64,000 bases of DNA from Siphonodentalium dalli (GCA_032622095.1 CP136063.1:89257980-89321979), one strand, 5' to 3'; positions 48,001-58,182 are shown, counted from the first letter of the stretch. Numbers and translations: made by a program. The notes: a model not told the origin generated them from the letters alone.

Positions 48001-51000
48001 TATATGCAAGTCTCCCATAGGGAGCCTCGCATATATAAGAGAACGCACTGGCTTACAAGGTCAAGGTAAATATTGTAAGGTTGATGCATTCTCTTATATG
48101 TGCGAGTCTCTCTATGTGAGACTCGCATATATAAGAGAATGCATTGGCCCAGGGTTTTCACAAAATTTCAGAAAACTCCATTTATGGACGAGATAAAGGC
48201 ACTTGGTGCCACCAGTCATGAACGGGTTAAAATAAAACAAAGGGCCCATATTTCTACTAACTACAGTACCAGTTTTGATATAAATTTTGCATTTGCAGTG
48301 TAATGTTAAGTTAATTACAGCAGTAGTACACATGGTCACATATGTCATAATAAATTTATTCTTTCACTTTCAGTGAAGTTAAAAGGTCAAACTAGTCAGG
48401 TTGTTTCACATGCAAGTTATATTGGTGCTTATCCCACCGGCTTCGCACAGTCTGTGTCCCCACAAAGTTATGTATATAGTGAGTATTATAGTATATCTAT
48501 ATTTACTATGTTTGGGGCTTAGTCACCGCTATAGTCATGTGTTCCAACAAAGTTCTGTATATAGTAGATTATATTGATATCATTATCAAACATGGAAGTC
48601 AATTTGCTGCTTATTCTGTTCTTTTTGCATATTCTTTTGTCCCTACAGGTACCTCAAATCCAGAAAACTATTATCACTATATACGTATAAATATTCAAAC
48701 ATCCTCTGCTTATTCATCAAATTTAAATTATTATGACTTTTGCTCATACACCCCCCCCCCCCCAAGTTAAAATCTTGGCTACTTGGTAAACCTCTGAGGG
48801 CAAAGAAAACACAATCTTCAAAAATTAAACTCTCTCTGTACTCCCATTCACTGAGAGCTTTCCGATGAATGGCAACAAGCCATATTTCCGTCTAAATCCT
48901 GAAAAATTACCCATAATTATGCTGTGGTTAAGGAGTCAATTATTAAGGACATTACTGTAATATAAAAGAAAACTAGTTTGCCAACTTAAATTGTGTTTCA
49001 GGTTCAAATCCAAATGTAGCATTTACCACAGCAAACAGTGCAGCTTCAAGTTCATCTGTGTATTCACAACAGGTCAGTGTATATACACTATATAGAGACA
49101 TTCATATATCCTGTCTTGTCTTTTTACCTGATTAATACCACTCACTATGTTCAGTGAAATTTGATATGTCTGAATTGTGAAGAGGAATGATGATGCTATA
49201 TGCGAAATTTGATTGTTATTTAGAAGAATAATCTCACGTGTTCTCCTTTAACCCTTTGAGTGCCAAGTCCGATTTTTGTATCAATCCGTATGTATCACAT
49301 TATTATAATCAATAAATTTGAAAAATGATCAAGGAAATACGGGTTGATACAAAAATCGGACTTGGCACTGAAAGGGTTAACAGAAGTGTTAACTTCACGG
49401 ACCAGCCCAGAGAATTCAAATTGGGAGAGGTCACTTCTCCCTATTAGATTATTGGGGAGAAATGGACTGTTATTAGAGAGAAGTTATAAAGGCTGCAGTT
49501 CTATTTATGCTCCGTCCTCACCTTTTTGTGATCCACTAATTATTATGCAATAGAAGAGCTCATTTATTATACCATTATAATGAGTAAATACACCATTATA
49601 ATCAGTAAATACAGTTTAAATATGTTGTTTTGAAATAAGCATACTGGTATATAAGAGAGAAATCTCTTCTCAATTGGACAAAAATAGGAAGAAGTGGCAC
49701 ATTTTAGAAGATGTCTCCAAAGTCGCCCTCTAGGCTGGTCCCTGGTTAACCACCTGAATTTGTCTTGTACTTATATTAGCTTTCCTTGTGCCAAGTGCAT
49801 ATCTGTACTATTTAGGCCTGATCTGGTCATATCTGTACTATTTAGGCCTGATCTGGTCATATATGAAGCAATGGTTTAGAGATTGCGTTAGTGACGTAGT
49901 TTCCTGTGATACTTTCGGATGGATTGACAGTTGTGTTATCATTTGGATTTTTGTTCACTATTTCAGGGCATTGATGGCTTCAACTACGGGGGTAATTATA
50001 CTGGTAGCCAGCCGTACTACTGTACGGGAAACCCATACACGTCATCAAACAACGTAGGTGCAACAACGTCTACCGTGCCTTCATCAACAACCACCACATA
50101 CACATTAGATCTTCAACCCGCGGCAACGGGTAAGTTTTATTCATAAAAGCTATTTTCCAGCTCATACTCTTGTTGTGTGCCAAATAAAGGTACCTGTACG
50201 TTTATTAATTTAATGAGAAAAATCCACCCTGCACAATGCTTAATCGGGTCAACAACGATGGTCACATTTTCGTGTGCATGTATAAATTTTAAGCATGTCA
50301 ATTGCGAAAACTTGTAAATACTCAAGTCTACAAAAATAATTGTTCAAGATAAATTTTCATCTTCCACATGATATGGACTTTTCTATGAGAATTGATGTTT
50401 CAACCACACACTTTATTCCACCCTGCACTATTATTAATTTTTTCAGAAATTTCCACCCTGCAAAAACAATAATGCCCTAATTAATCGACTCCTTAACCAC
50501 ACCAGAATTATTGGTAATTTTTTCAGGATTTAGTCGGAAATATGGCTTGTTGCCATTCATCGGAAAGCTCTCTGTGAAAAATTACCCCTAATTCTGCTGT
50601 GGTTAAGAAGTCGATTATTCTCAGTGAGAGCTTTCTGATGAATGGCAACAAGCCATATTTCTGACTAAATCCTGAAAAATTACACACATTATTCTGCTGT
50701 GGTTAAGGAGTCGATTATTTAGGGCATTACTGTATATTCCACCCTGCACTTCTATTTGGCAAACAAGAGTAAATTAATATCTGTTTTAACCCTTTCTATA
50801 CTAAACATAGAGCCTGGAGTCTATATAACCAGTGCAGGGAAAGAATTCCCTTCTTCAATTCTAATAAATAAAATGTCGGTGGGCTAGCATCACCAAATTC
50901 ACCCTCTGATAACCTCATTCTGCTTAGGCCTCATCTTCTGGGAAGTGTAAATAGTCTCAAATTAACATTGTGTTTAGTTAATTTTTCCCTCCTGTTCAGT

Positions 51001-54000
51001 TTCTATATCCCCTTATTTGCAGAAGATAAAATGCATAATTGAGGTGACTAATGGATGAACATCACCAACTTCAACTGGGGAACTTCAATCTGATCTTAGG
51101 TCTCCTGTAGCAGTTTAGGCCTAAGCAAAATGAGGTTCCTAGAGGGTGCATTTGGCGATACTAACCCGCTGACATTTTATTGATGTATCATTATTTTTCA
51201 ATTTTAATGTCTGGTTTATGAACATCGCCTACAACAATGAGTTTGGTTTAAAACACATCTATATGTCAATATTAACATAAATGACAAGTTTCATGATGAT
51301 CAGACAAACAGTATAGCCTGTAAGCCCATGCTAATGCTAATGTAAATCTCTGTTTTAGTGTTAAAAGGAGGGTGGGTCGGAAAAAACTGCCGAAAACGGA
51401 AAAAAATTTGGACACAGGGGTGGGTGGGTCCCTACAAGCGTCGAAAGTTAAAAATCAGCATACGTGCCTGCAAATTCTTCTGACTCCCCTCTGCTCAAAT
51501 CTGAAAAAAGAAAAAAAAATCAAACATTTAGACATTCTAACTGTTTATCACTAACTCTTTCAATAAATGTAAAGCAGCCATTCCCACTATGGTATTTGTA
51601 TGCAAAGATCTATTTATCTGTAACTTGGAACAAAAACCGAGGTAATACGAAATTAACCTGCAAGAAAATGTCGGAAAATTGAAATAAGATGTATTTCACA
51701 AATCATGTAAATTTTCATGCGATTTGCTATAGTTGTTGCCTTACAAAGTCAAAAATATGTGATTGAAACTCTCATTTAACCTCGATTGGCACATCAATTT
51801 CCCAGAGTCAAACAAAAACCATACTGACCGCCACACACTGAGCACATTTGGAAACTTTCACTTTTGTGTGAAACTTATGGGGACATTAAAAGCCAGTCTG
51901 TCAATCAGTTAATTAAAGACTGACCAAGTCCACTGGAGACTTTTGACCTTCTAGAATTCTTGACACCCAATTATGTGTTCATGGACAGGACAGTCGGCCT
52001 ATTAATTTCTGATGGGTCAGAACGAGGGAAGGTTAACCTCTGAACATGTGTCCACCCAGCATCCATCAATAACATTTTATGTTGTTTTCTAATCTAGTGT
52101 GAATAATGGAGGCTTGAAGGCTTAATGGGGTGACAGTCAAGTGTGATTATATCCAAGTTTTATTGCCAAGAACTTAAAATTTTGTAGTGCAATTAAATAG
52201 ATTTACTGGGATGGTTGGACATTTTTGCAATTCTTCTTTTTCCTCTTGGCTGATTTTTAATGACGACTTTGCTGCAAGGTTAAATCTATGTATAAGTATT
52301 AACTTTTTGTGGATTTGGGTCAGATAGTTTTCTGTCCTGTAAAGTGGTCTGAAATCTGGTGGCTATTTCTGCCTCATAAGAAATTTCTCATCTCAATGAA
52401 GTGAACTGGTGTGTTATACCTCATTTGTTATCTCTTCTCAGTCTATGCATTTAATCTTGTATTACATATCATGATAAACCTGACCATTCTAATGTTACTC
52501 CTACCAGCTCCTACTATAATATTCTAATTTTACTCCTACTGTAATATTTCTATAATATCCACCTCTGAAAATTTACCACTTTATGTATAGTTTGAAAACT
52601 TAATGGGATACTGTACACTAAATTCAACCATTTATGGGACCATCTCCTTTTATACTCAACAGAATATTTGCAACAAATGAATGAATTTGAGCCATGGATT
52701 AGTGCAAAATACACTTGTGTGTTCTATGAATGATGCAAACAACATGGTTATTATAATGAAAATTAATAAATGGCTGTAGTCATAAATTCATTTTCATTAT
52801 AATTACCATGATGTTTGCATCGTTCATAGAGAACACGAGTGTATTTTGCACTAATCCATGTTGCATATATTCTGTTAAGTATAAAAGGAGATGGTCCCAT
52901 AAATGGCCAGATTTAGTGTACAGTCCCCCCCCCCATTAATGGGAAAATCCAATTAAGTTGAAATAAGTGGAACCTGACTGAAAAATAAAATTTAAAGCTA
53001 TTGTTGTGATGTAGAATGCTGATTTTTGTTTTTATTTGAAATATGTTATTTTCAGTAAGAACAATTATTTTGGTTTTCGGTATTTTGTCCTCAATTTTTT
53101 TTTATTTTTGTAGGGTATCATTTTGTCACATTAGTTAAATGATGTTTGATACAAAATAAGGAAATTCACTCAATTTAACATTCACTATTACTGATAGAAT
53201 TAAGAATACATTAATTAAGAATTAATTTACAGTTGATTTCCTTGACACACATACAGGACAGTAAAAAACCATTTGCTGTTTGACTGATTAATACAAGATG
53301 TTGATTGTAACTGTTTGTCAGCTCATTTTCCACCTGTCGCCCGATTATCGCGATGTCCTCGGCATTTGATGGGTTCTATCCCCTATTACAGTCTCTCAGC
53401 GTTTCTTTGTGTATTTTGCCCGAGGTTGTAAAGTAGATAATTAGATTTTTTTCAGCTCTCTTCATCTCTATATTCTTCATTATACACCTGACTTGCTGGC
53501 TGTGTCCTTGCCTGCAAGTATACTGGAGTTAATTCACCCTCTGTAAGGCATCATATTAAAGAAGTACTCCGGGTTTCAGACCTCCCAGTTATAACCAACC
53601 ACACCATATTTGTTCAACAAAAAACAATTTGGGGGACTATAAAAATCACCGGTGTCCATCTGTGCATTCGTCCATGTGCCTGTGCGTCTCATATGGCTTG
53701 TGTATGATGACTTTAGTTTTAGTTATCTGACTGTTTTCAAATTTGTTAAATTATTATTCACATGAAAATACATGTCAAGTTCGAAATTGGCTTTGTTCCA
53801 CCCATTTTTACCGGAGTTTGGTCTTTGTCGACTTAGATTTTCCTGATATTTTGGTTTCCGGGTGTTAACTTTAGTTTTAGTTATCTGATTGTTTTCAAAT
53901 TTGGTATATGGATTACTTACATGAAAATACATGTCAAGTTCTAATTTGGGTTAGATCCACCCATTTTTTTTTTCACTAAACTCTAATTTGACTCTATTAT

Positions 54001-57000
54001 TGGGCTTTTTATCACTTGACCATACAAAGTAGGCTTCTAAATATTAATGTGAAGAACCTTATTTGGATCTAAATGGCCAAATACCCGGTTCAAATTGTAT
54101 GATAGAAAAAACTATTTTTCACATATTTTCCTCTCTCAGTATTAAATCATTAAACGATACCCAAAATGTCAATTCTTGATAAAGTAAAGCTATATGTATA
54201 TTTAAATCTTTAATTTTAAGATGCTTGTTGATATGGAATCTAAGTTGAATAAACTTCCTTATGGTGTATAATAAAACATTTGGACCAATCTCAAACCTTC
54301 AGACCAGAAAGAATTTAAGTCACTAATTGAGTGAATCATTCAAAATACTCCCAAATATTCTTGGCTAGATTGAAAATACTATAAAATATGGGAAATACTT
54401 CCTGATTGTCTGTAAACCTTGAACATTTAATTAATTTATAGGTGCCAAAATAAAATACAGTTGTATAAATAACAACGTTTTGATATCATCTATCACTATT
54501 CTCTAAGGCTTCTAAAATAAATGTTTCTGGACTTGTGTAGTGGAAGATATGTAGAAACTAAAGAAATGATGAAGAGGTCTAAAAAGGTCTGAATAAGATT
54601 TTCTGCCTTTAGTTACGGGTTTTAAACAGATCATAAGCTCGTAATTTAACAGCATGTTGAATAAAAAACAGAACACCAGCTTGTAATTTAACAGCATGTT
54701 AAAAAATAAACTTTTTTGGTTGAATTAAAATCAGCCAATTGAGCTGACCAATAACCCATTTAGATTTATCGACGTCCGGAAATGGAGGGGGCGTGGTTGT
54801 TATTTTACAGTTATTATTTTTCTGCACACCAAATAATTATTCTCCGCAGGTGTTTATAAATCACTAAGCAACGGGTTCTAACCATCAATTGGTTCTTAGT
54901 GACTGCATTCTACCGGCGAACCAATAGCGTTAAAATCTAACAATAATCTGTCCTCAAAAAAAGAATAGATTGCGGATTCATTGTGGCTGGTCATTGATGG
55001 GGAACAGCTTTCGACCTCAGAGATTATAAATCTTCGTCACCTATAGAAGCGTGCTGTGTTCTTGGCGTTTATGCTCTGTCATATTTTACGAATACCTGAT
55101 TTACGGCGTACAAACTCTATAATTCTGTGTCTCAGTCATTGTTCTCTATTATTGACATCTATTCTGTAATGTCTGTAAAATATCGTATAAAATAGTTGCT
55201 TGTTTTATTGATGACTGTGTGTGGAGTTATGAGAAATGCTTTATATTTTTTTGCTTGGCTGTTCTGTCAGTCTGTTAGGTGATGTATTATCTTTGATCCA
55301 CACTGACGGACCTCGAGCCATCTGGTAATTTTCTGTGGTCGATTTAGATTTTTTCGACCTGAGATTAACCACATTGTCATTGCGTGGTTAAATTTCATTG
55401 TTTAGAGAATTTCAATGAATATAAATGAATTTGCAGTGTTACAATCATGTAACTAATACTAGTACTCTATTAACACATCAATTGAACTCTTTATGTCCAT
55501 TATTTTAAGAGAAATTGGGTGATATTAAATGTCCACCCCACATATGTATGTACATCTACCAGAATTCAGATTGACATTTAATTATGTCTCTGTCAGTAAA
55601 CTCTTGATTGCAATTGTACCCACAACAATAGTAAAAGTTCTTAAATAAGTCCTACTTTTTGTTAATTATTTGTCCTCCTGAAGTTGAACAGCCCTGAACA
55701 AAAACAGTTGTGGGGTGTATATATATTAACTGCTTCTGTCTGTTCATGTGAACATTTATCTGTCCGTATATTCATTCATTCGGATTTGGTTTCCAGATGA
55801 TAACTTTACTTACTTTTATCCGATTGTTGTAAAATTTGTTTTGCTGGTTACACACATGAAATTACAGGTTATGTTTGAATTTGTTTGGTCTGATAAATTT
55901 TTTTATTTCCATTTTAAACTTAGAATTAAAAATGATTAACCCTTTACCCAACAAACCGGCCAAAAACGGCCAAATAAAGCTGCAACAGCCTAAATTATCT
56001 TGGGTCTGTCTCAATAAAACCATACAAATATGGATATCATTGGAACCGGCTCATTGACCACATTGTGATGGTTACAGTTATGCCCTGTGCTAATGTATTC
56101 TCTTATATATGCGAGTCGACCATAGGTTGCCTCGCATATATAAGAGAATGCATTGGCCTAAAAAAAATCTTTTTTTAACACTTTTTACCATTTTTTCTTA
56201 CATTCTTTAACAATTTTATAATTTTTAATGTGTTAAGCCAATGCATTCTCTTATATATGCGAGGCGACCTATGGTCGACTCGCATATATAAGAGAATGCA
56301 TTGGCACAGGGCCGTTCTGTTGGGTAAAGGGTTAAACAGGGTATAATCATAGAATATCATTGTAAGATATGGTGGCATACACCAAACTGCAAACAACTTT
56401 TGTTCTCCTATTATAACATGTAAACAATTCTAATCTATTTCTCTTCAATATTTATTTTCAGGAATCAGTCCTTCACCACCTCTCAAAGAACCAAATATAT
56501 GTCCAAACACAAACACAAACACAAACACAATCACAAACAGTACAAATAACCCTAACTCAAGTAAGTATCTCTCATAGTATACTCTATAGTCAATTTGTAA
56601 TCAAACATTTTAGTTATGGCTTCATTAAATGAAACAAAAGTTATTCCTTATTTTTGAATCCAATTAATAGCGGAAAACATTACATTTCCCATTATATTCT
56701 CCTCCCACCAAAAAATATGTATTTTGGGAACATATTTTACCCAGATGTGACAGATATGGGACATTCTCATTTATAAAGTAACTCCCAAAAATATACGGTT
56801 GCTAAGAAATTCCATTTTCATTGGTCAGCCATTTTAAAGAATTTATATCAATGACAAGGTTTTATGAATAATTTGTATGTCCTTAACCCTTTCAGTACCA
56901 AGTCCGATTTTTTTTATCAACCCATATACCCTGTGCCAAATCATTCTCTTATATATGCGAGTCGACCATAGGTCGCCTCGCATATATAAGAGAATGCATT

Positions 57001-57451
57001 GCCTAACAAATTTTCATCGTTTGTTATTATTTTTTTACAATTTTAATAATTTTTTCTTATATTCTTTAACTCTTTCAGTGCCAGATTTTATCGGCCCTGG
57101 CACTCTACAGACTGTAAATTAGGGTTGATGAGATCGACTCTGGCACTGAAAGAGTTAATGGCATTTTGATCCAGATGATTTCTGGAATATAATTGACTAT
57201 TAATTGACTGTTATTCAGTTGTTTTACATTACTTTGTGAATTATTTCATCCTTATAGTTTGTATAAAATGTCTACTCTTGTCTTTTATTCTAGGGCCGAG
57301 AGTTGGCCGAACGCAAGGTCCTCGACGGAAACAGAATCCTTCACCCGGTCCAGAGGGGGAAATAGAACGTGTTTTTGTGTGGGACTTAGATGAAACAATT
57401 ATTATATTTCATTCGTTATTGACGGGAACATATGCTCAACGATATGGCAAG
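38936..57451 (+). CDS. eya: eyes absent homologue (partial: ten internal exons)
   Basis: Joined exons: 38936-39066, 39398-39481, 44257-44349, 45406-45460, 46080-46309, 48374-48478, 49002-49072, 49967-50129, 56462-56560, 57294-57451. They total 1189 nt, that is one leading base of a split codon plus 396 codons with no stop; all introns are GT-AG and all phases match. Numbering from the first whole codon, residues 1-343 are a low-complexity Ser/Thr/Asn/Tyr/Gln-rich region. Residues 345-368 are a basic, Pro-rich linker, and 369-396 begin the EYA domain with WDLDET (373-378). In this family EYA is a nuclear co-activator of SIX homeodomain proteins and a HAD-fold phosphatase acting on phosphotyrosine; Asp374 would be the nucleophile and Asp376 the acid/base. 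The initiator exon and roughly the last 240 residues are missing from the window. The family assignment is firm; the two most upstream exons are the least certain part of the model. Confidence 0.93.
39067..39397 (+). other. eya: eya intron a-b (331 bp)
   Basis: Contains a GAGG fragment (39107-39155, gaatgagg-type arm) 40 bp after the donor and a TT3 right-end fragment (39281-39328) ending 69 bp before the acceptor. Confidence 0.65.
39398..39481 (+). CDS. eya: eya exon b (N-terminal region)
   Basis: Acceptor tcttgcag ends at 39397 and the strong donor GTAAGT starts at 39482. The 84-bp exon carries two bases of the shared GAT codon, 27 codons ([18 protein letters not shown], then VMNAVDGAP) and one base of an Ile codon finished by exon c. 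Only the frame entered from exon a stays consistent with both neighbours. The short 331-bp intron before it holds pieces of a GAGG element and a TT3 element. Confidence 0.75.
40858..41068. mobile_element. PalTA element in eya intron b-c
   Basis: TA-flanked, complete but with small deletions in both arms (for example actgcagaagaattatggga). Confidence 0.82.
43567..43797. repeat. three tandem units of about 81 bp
   Basis: Each unit reads ctaatttgtacatatacaat, tgaaagccaaaatctgccag, aaatatggaaattttcaata, ttttacag, with small differences. They start near 43567, 43647 and 43729. Confidence 0.85.
44257..44349 (+). CDS. eya: eya exon c (KSEP motif exon)
   Basis: Acceptor atattttag ends at 44256 and donor GTAAAC starts at 44350. 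The exon encodes [18 protein letters not shown] and then [12 protein letters not shown]. The KSEP start followed by a Ser/Thr-rich stretch recalls the VKTEP segment near the N-terminus of vertebrate EYA1, a sumoylation-type context; that parallel is from memory. It starts with two bases and ends with one base of split codons (phase 1 in, phase 1 out). Confidence 0.82.
44350..45405 (+). other. eya: eya intron c-d (1.1 kb)
   Basis: Contains an internal hAT-mini fragment (about 44530-44590, cacttctccctattgcttta) and a reverse TT3 copy (44908-45160). Confidence 0.6.
44908..45160 (-). mobile_element. TT3 element, reverse, in eya intron c-d
   Basis: tactttctatgctaaatact ... gggagaatccatttagtttg. 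The terminal TTAA ends have decayed. Confidence 0.68.
45406..45460 (+). CDS. eya: eya exon d (55-bp small exon)
   Basis: Acceptor tttttcag ends at 45405 and donor GTGAGT starts at 45461. It encodes [19 protein letters not shown], with both end residues completed by the neighbouring exons. The exon has 55 bases, so skipping it would shift the frame. The fit of phase 1 in and phase 2 out with exons c and e supports it. Confidence 0.8.
45461..46079 (+). other. eya: eya intron d-e (619 bp)
   Basis: AT-rich, no element recognised; ends in a long pyrimidine tract before the exon e acceptor. Confidence 0.6.
46080..46309 (+). CDS. eya: eya exon e (Ser/Thr-rich, largest exon)
   Basis: Acceptor cctttccag ends at 46079 and donor GTAAGT starts at 46310. 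It has 76 codons: a Ser/Thr run ([14 protein letters not shown]), then [20 protein letters not shown] and a Gln/Pro/Tyr part ending [13 protein letters not shown]. The TMQAY...PYG pattern resembles the TMAAY...PYG stretch of vertebrate EYA transactivation regions. The ACG-rich codon use stands out from the surrounding AT-rich intron and supports real coding. Confidence 0.88.
46310..48373 (+). other. eya: eya intron e-f (2.1 kb)
   Basis: 47080-47480 is a GC-richer single-copy island, and a TT2 element lies at 47957-48226. No extra exon was found. Confidence 0.6.
47957..48226 (+). mobile_element. TT2 element (best-preserved copy)
   Basis: TTAA at 47953-47956 and 48227-48230; termini CCCTTTCATGACGGGAGCTG and ccaccagtcatgaacggg. 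Two hairpins at about 47985-48052 and 48085-48148. Confidence 0.82.
48374..48478 (+). CDS. eya: eya exon f (Tyr-rich region)
   Basis: Acceptor cactttcag ends at 48373 and donor GTGAGT starts at 48479. It encodes [20 protein letters not shown] and then [14 protein letters not shown], between split Leu and Ser codons. Tyr, Ser and Gln are enriched, as in the tyrosine-rich part of the EYA N-terminal transactivation region. The intron before it carries a complete TT2 element about 150 bp upstream. Confidence 0.84.
48479..49001 (+). other. eya: eya intron f-g (523 bp)
   Basis: Contains a 13-base C run (48751-48763) and the right half of a PalTA element (48846-48957). Confidence 0.65.
48846..48957. 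mobile_element. PalTA right half, 44 bp before eya exon g
   Basis: Begins at attcactgagagctttccga and ends GGACATTACTG|TA; the left arm is absent. Confidence 0.75.
49002..49072 (+). CDS. eya: eya exon g (Ser/Ala-rich)
   Basis: Acceptor gtgtttcag ends at 49001 and donor GTCAGT starts at 49073. It encodes [21 protein letters not shown] and SQQ and ends on a whole codon (phase 0). Half of a PalTA element ends only 44 bp upstream of the exon, so the branch-point region lies at the edge of a transposon remnant. Confidence 0.82.
49252..49376. mobile_element. TT7 palindrome (125 bp)
   Basis: TTAA at 49248-49251 and 49377-49380; arms CCCTTTGAGTGCCAAGTCCG and the complement CGGACTTGGCACTGAAAGGG, almost perfect for 50 bp. 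Confidence 0.82.
49396..49744 (-). mobile_element. hAT-mini element in eya intron g-h
   Basis: CACGGACCAGCCCAGAGAAT to CTCTAGGCTGGTCCCTG; flanks GTTAACTT and GTTAACCA agree at six of eight. Same orientation as the 2697 copy, whose interior it shares. Confidence 0.8.
49967..50129 (+). CDS. eya: eya exon h (Tyr/Gly/Thr-rich, ED2-like)
   Basis: Acceptor ctatttcag ends at 49966 and donor GTAAGT starts at 50130. It has 54 codons starting [20 protein letters not shown], then a Thr/Ser tract ([22 protein letters not shown]). Clustered Tyr with Gly, Asn and Gln resembles the conserved Tyr-rich EYA domain 2 core of animal EYA proteins. A 163-bp exon, phase 0 in and phase 1 out, fits both neighbours. 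Confidence 0.88.
50467..50732. mobile_element. PalTA element with duplicated right arm
   Basis: After the left arm, a piece of right arm (aaaaattacccctaattctg ... gtcgattatt, about 50577-50619) comes before the normal right arm, so the right-arm end occurs twice. Confidence 0.72.
50880..51175. mobile_element. GAGG element, ends truncated
   Basis: gggctagcatcaccaaattc with tcattctgcttaggcctcat, interior shared with 25440-25660, ending near ggttcctagagggtgcattt. Confidence 0.62.
52604..52935. mobile_element. TT4 element (complete)
   Basis: TTAA at 52600-52603 and 52936-52939. Termini TGGGATACTGTACACTAAAT and atttagtgtacagt plus a C run ending A. Symmetric around 52775. Confidence 0.82.
53705..53962 (+). 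repeat. two-copy direct repeat
   Basis: actttagttttagttatctg ... catgaaaatacatgtcaagt ... ccacccattttt occurs at about 53709 and 53869. A more diverged relative is at 55797-55885 (gataactttacttactttta). Confidence 0.7.
54740..55420. other. single-copy GC-richer island in eya intron h-i
   Basis: No element ends, no usable frame, but a distinct composition within an AT-rich intron. A candidate intronic enhancer. Confidence 0.22.
55940..56331. mobile_element. TT1 element in eya intron h-i
   Basis: TTAA at 55936-55939 and 56332-56335; nearly identical to the 15153 copy throughout. Confidence 0.88.
56462..56560 (+). CDS. eya: eya exon i (Asn-Thr repeat exon)
   Basis: Acceptor ttattttcag ends at 56461 and donor GTAAGT starts at 56561. 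It encodes [20 protein letters not shown], then [12 protein letters not shown]. The Asn-Thr dipeptides come from a hexanucleotide microsatellite (acaaac) inside the coding sequence, about 56508-56540, which could vary in length without shifting the frame. It is linked to exon h by a split Gly codon across a 6.3-kb intron. A TT1 element ends about 130 bp upstream. Confidence 0.84.
56561..57293 (+). other. eya: eya intron i-j (733 bp)
   Basis: Over a third is a composite TT7 element; the remainder is unassigned. Confidence 0.65.
56887..57154. mobile_element. composite TT7 element with TT1-type hairpin
   Basis: TTAA at 56883-56886 and 57155-57158; termini CCCTTTCAGTACCAAGTCCG and CTGGCACTGAAAGAG. 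Inside are the tctcttatatatgcgag hairpin of TT1 (56941-57003) and a third TTAA plus CTCTTTCAGTGCC end at about 57066. Confidence 0.75.
57294..57451 (+). CDS. eya: eya exon j (start of EYA/HAD phosphatase domain)
   Basis: Acceptor tttattctag ends at 57293 and donor GTAAGA starts at 57452. It encodes a basic linker ([20 protein letters not shown]) and then [20 protein letters not shown] followed by GTYAQRYGK. This is nearly the same as the start of the C-terminal domain of animal EYA proteins. WDLDET is HAD motif I; the first Asp is at 57383-57385 and the second two codons later, and both are intact. The exon ends in phase 0 after the Lys that precedes the DPP segment in other EYAs. The next exon is not within the remaining 6.5 kb. 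Confidence 0.97.
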
Positions 57452-57562
57452 GTAAGAAATCATTTAACTAAATTACATACAGTAATGCCCTAAATTTATG
57501 ACATCACATATTTGCATGTTGAGTGTTGTGTCTATGTGAGAGGTTTAACCAGGGATATGAAC

Positions 57563-57907
57563 ATTCCCAGTCTGGAAATTGTGTGTCACCAAATTCACCC
57601 TCTGTGGACCTCACCCTGCTTAGGCCTCCTCTTTTGTGTAGTATCTATAGTCTCAAATTAACATCGTTTTTAGTTACTTTTCCCTTTTATTCAGTTTGTA
57701 TATCCCCTAATTTGCAGAAGATGAAATGCATAATCAAAGTTACTAATGGGTGAGCATCACCATCTTCAACTGGGGAACTTCAATCTAATTCTTTATCTCC
57801 CATAGTAGTTGAGGCCTAAGTAGAATGAAGTTCACAGGGGGGGGGGGGGTGAATTTGGTGATGCTAGCCCTCTAAGAGCCCTCATTCTGCAAATGTCAGA
57901 CACACTA
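57563..57907. mobile_element. GAGG element, diverged
   Basis: gtgtgtcaccaaattcaccc at the left, ctgcaaatgtcagacacact at the right; interior as in 684-1091. Confidence 0.65.
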
Positions 57908-58011
57908 TTCCCTGGCTTGGAACAGTCCCAATATGGGTTGATATGAACTGAACTGAAATGAAAAGCCCTTGAATTCATTTTCCATTTTCAAAAGAACTCC
58001 AAAACTTGCTG

Positions 58012-58182
58012 AGCCTTGCATATATAAGAAAATGCACTGGCTTACAAGGTCAAGGTAAATATTGTTAGGCCAATGTATTCTCTTATATATGTGCAAGGCG
58101 CCCTATCGGAGACTCGCATATATAAGAGAATGCATTGGCACAGGGTTTTCGTAAATTTCAGGAAACTCCAGTCGTGTAAGGG
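58012..58182 (+). mobile_element. TT2 element, left-truncated
   Basis: Two hairpins (one partial, one complete) and a right end ccagtcgtgtaaggg followed by TTAA at 58183-58186. Confidence 0.65.

Larger units (their letters stand above)
49073..49966 (+). other. eya: eya intron g-h (894 bp)
   Basis: More than half of it is transposon: a TT7 element, a hAT-mini element, and a perfect 30-bp tandem doublet (catatctgtactatttaggc... at 49799 and 49829). Confidence 0.7.
50130..56461 (+). other. eya: eya intron h-i (6.3 kb)
   Basis: Contains PalTA (50467-50732), a TT3 end fragment (50787-50803), GAGG (50880-51175), TT4 (52604-52935), a two-copy direct repeat (53705-53962), a GC-richer single-copy island (54740-55420) and TT1 (55940-56331). 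51360-52590 and 54000-54700 are unassigned. No extra exon was recognised. Confidence 0.6.
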
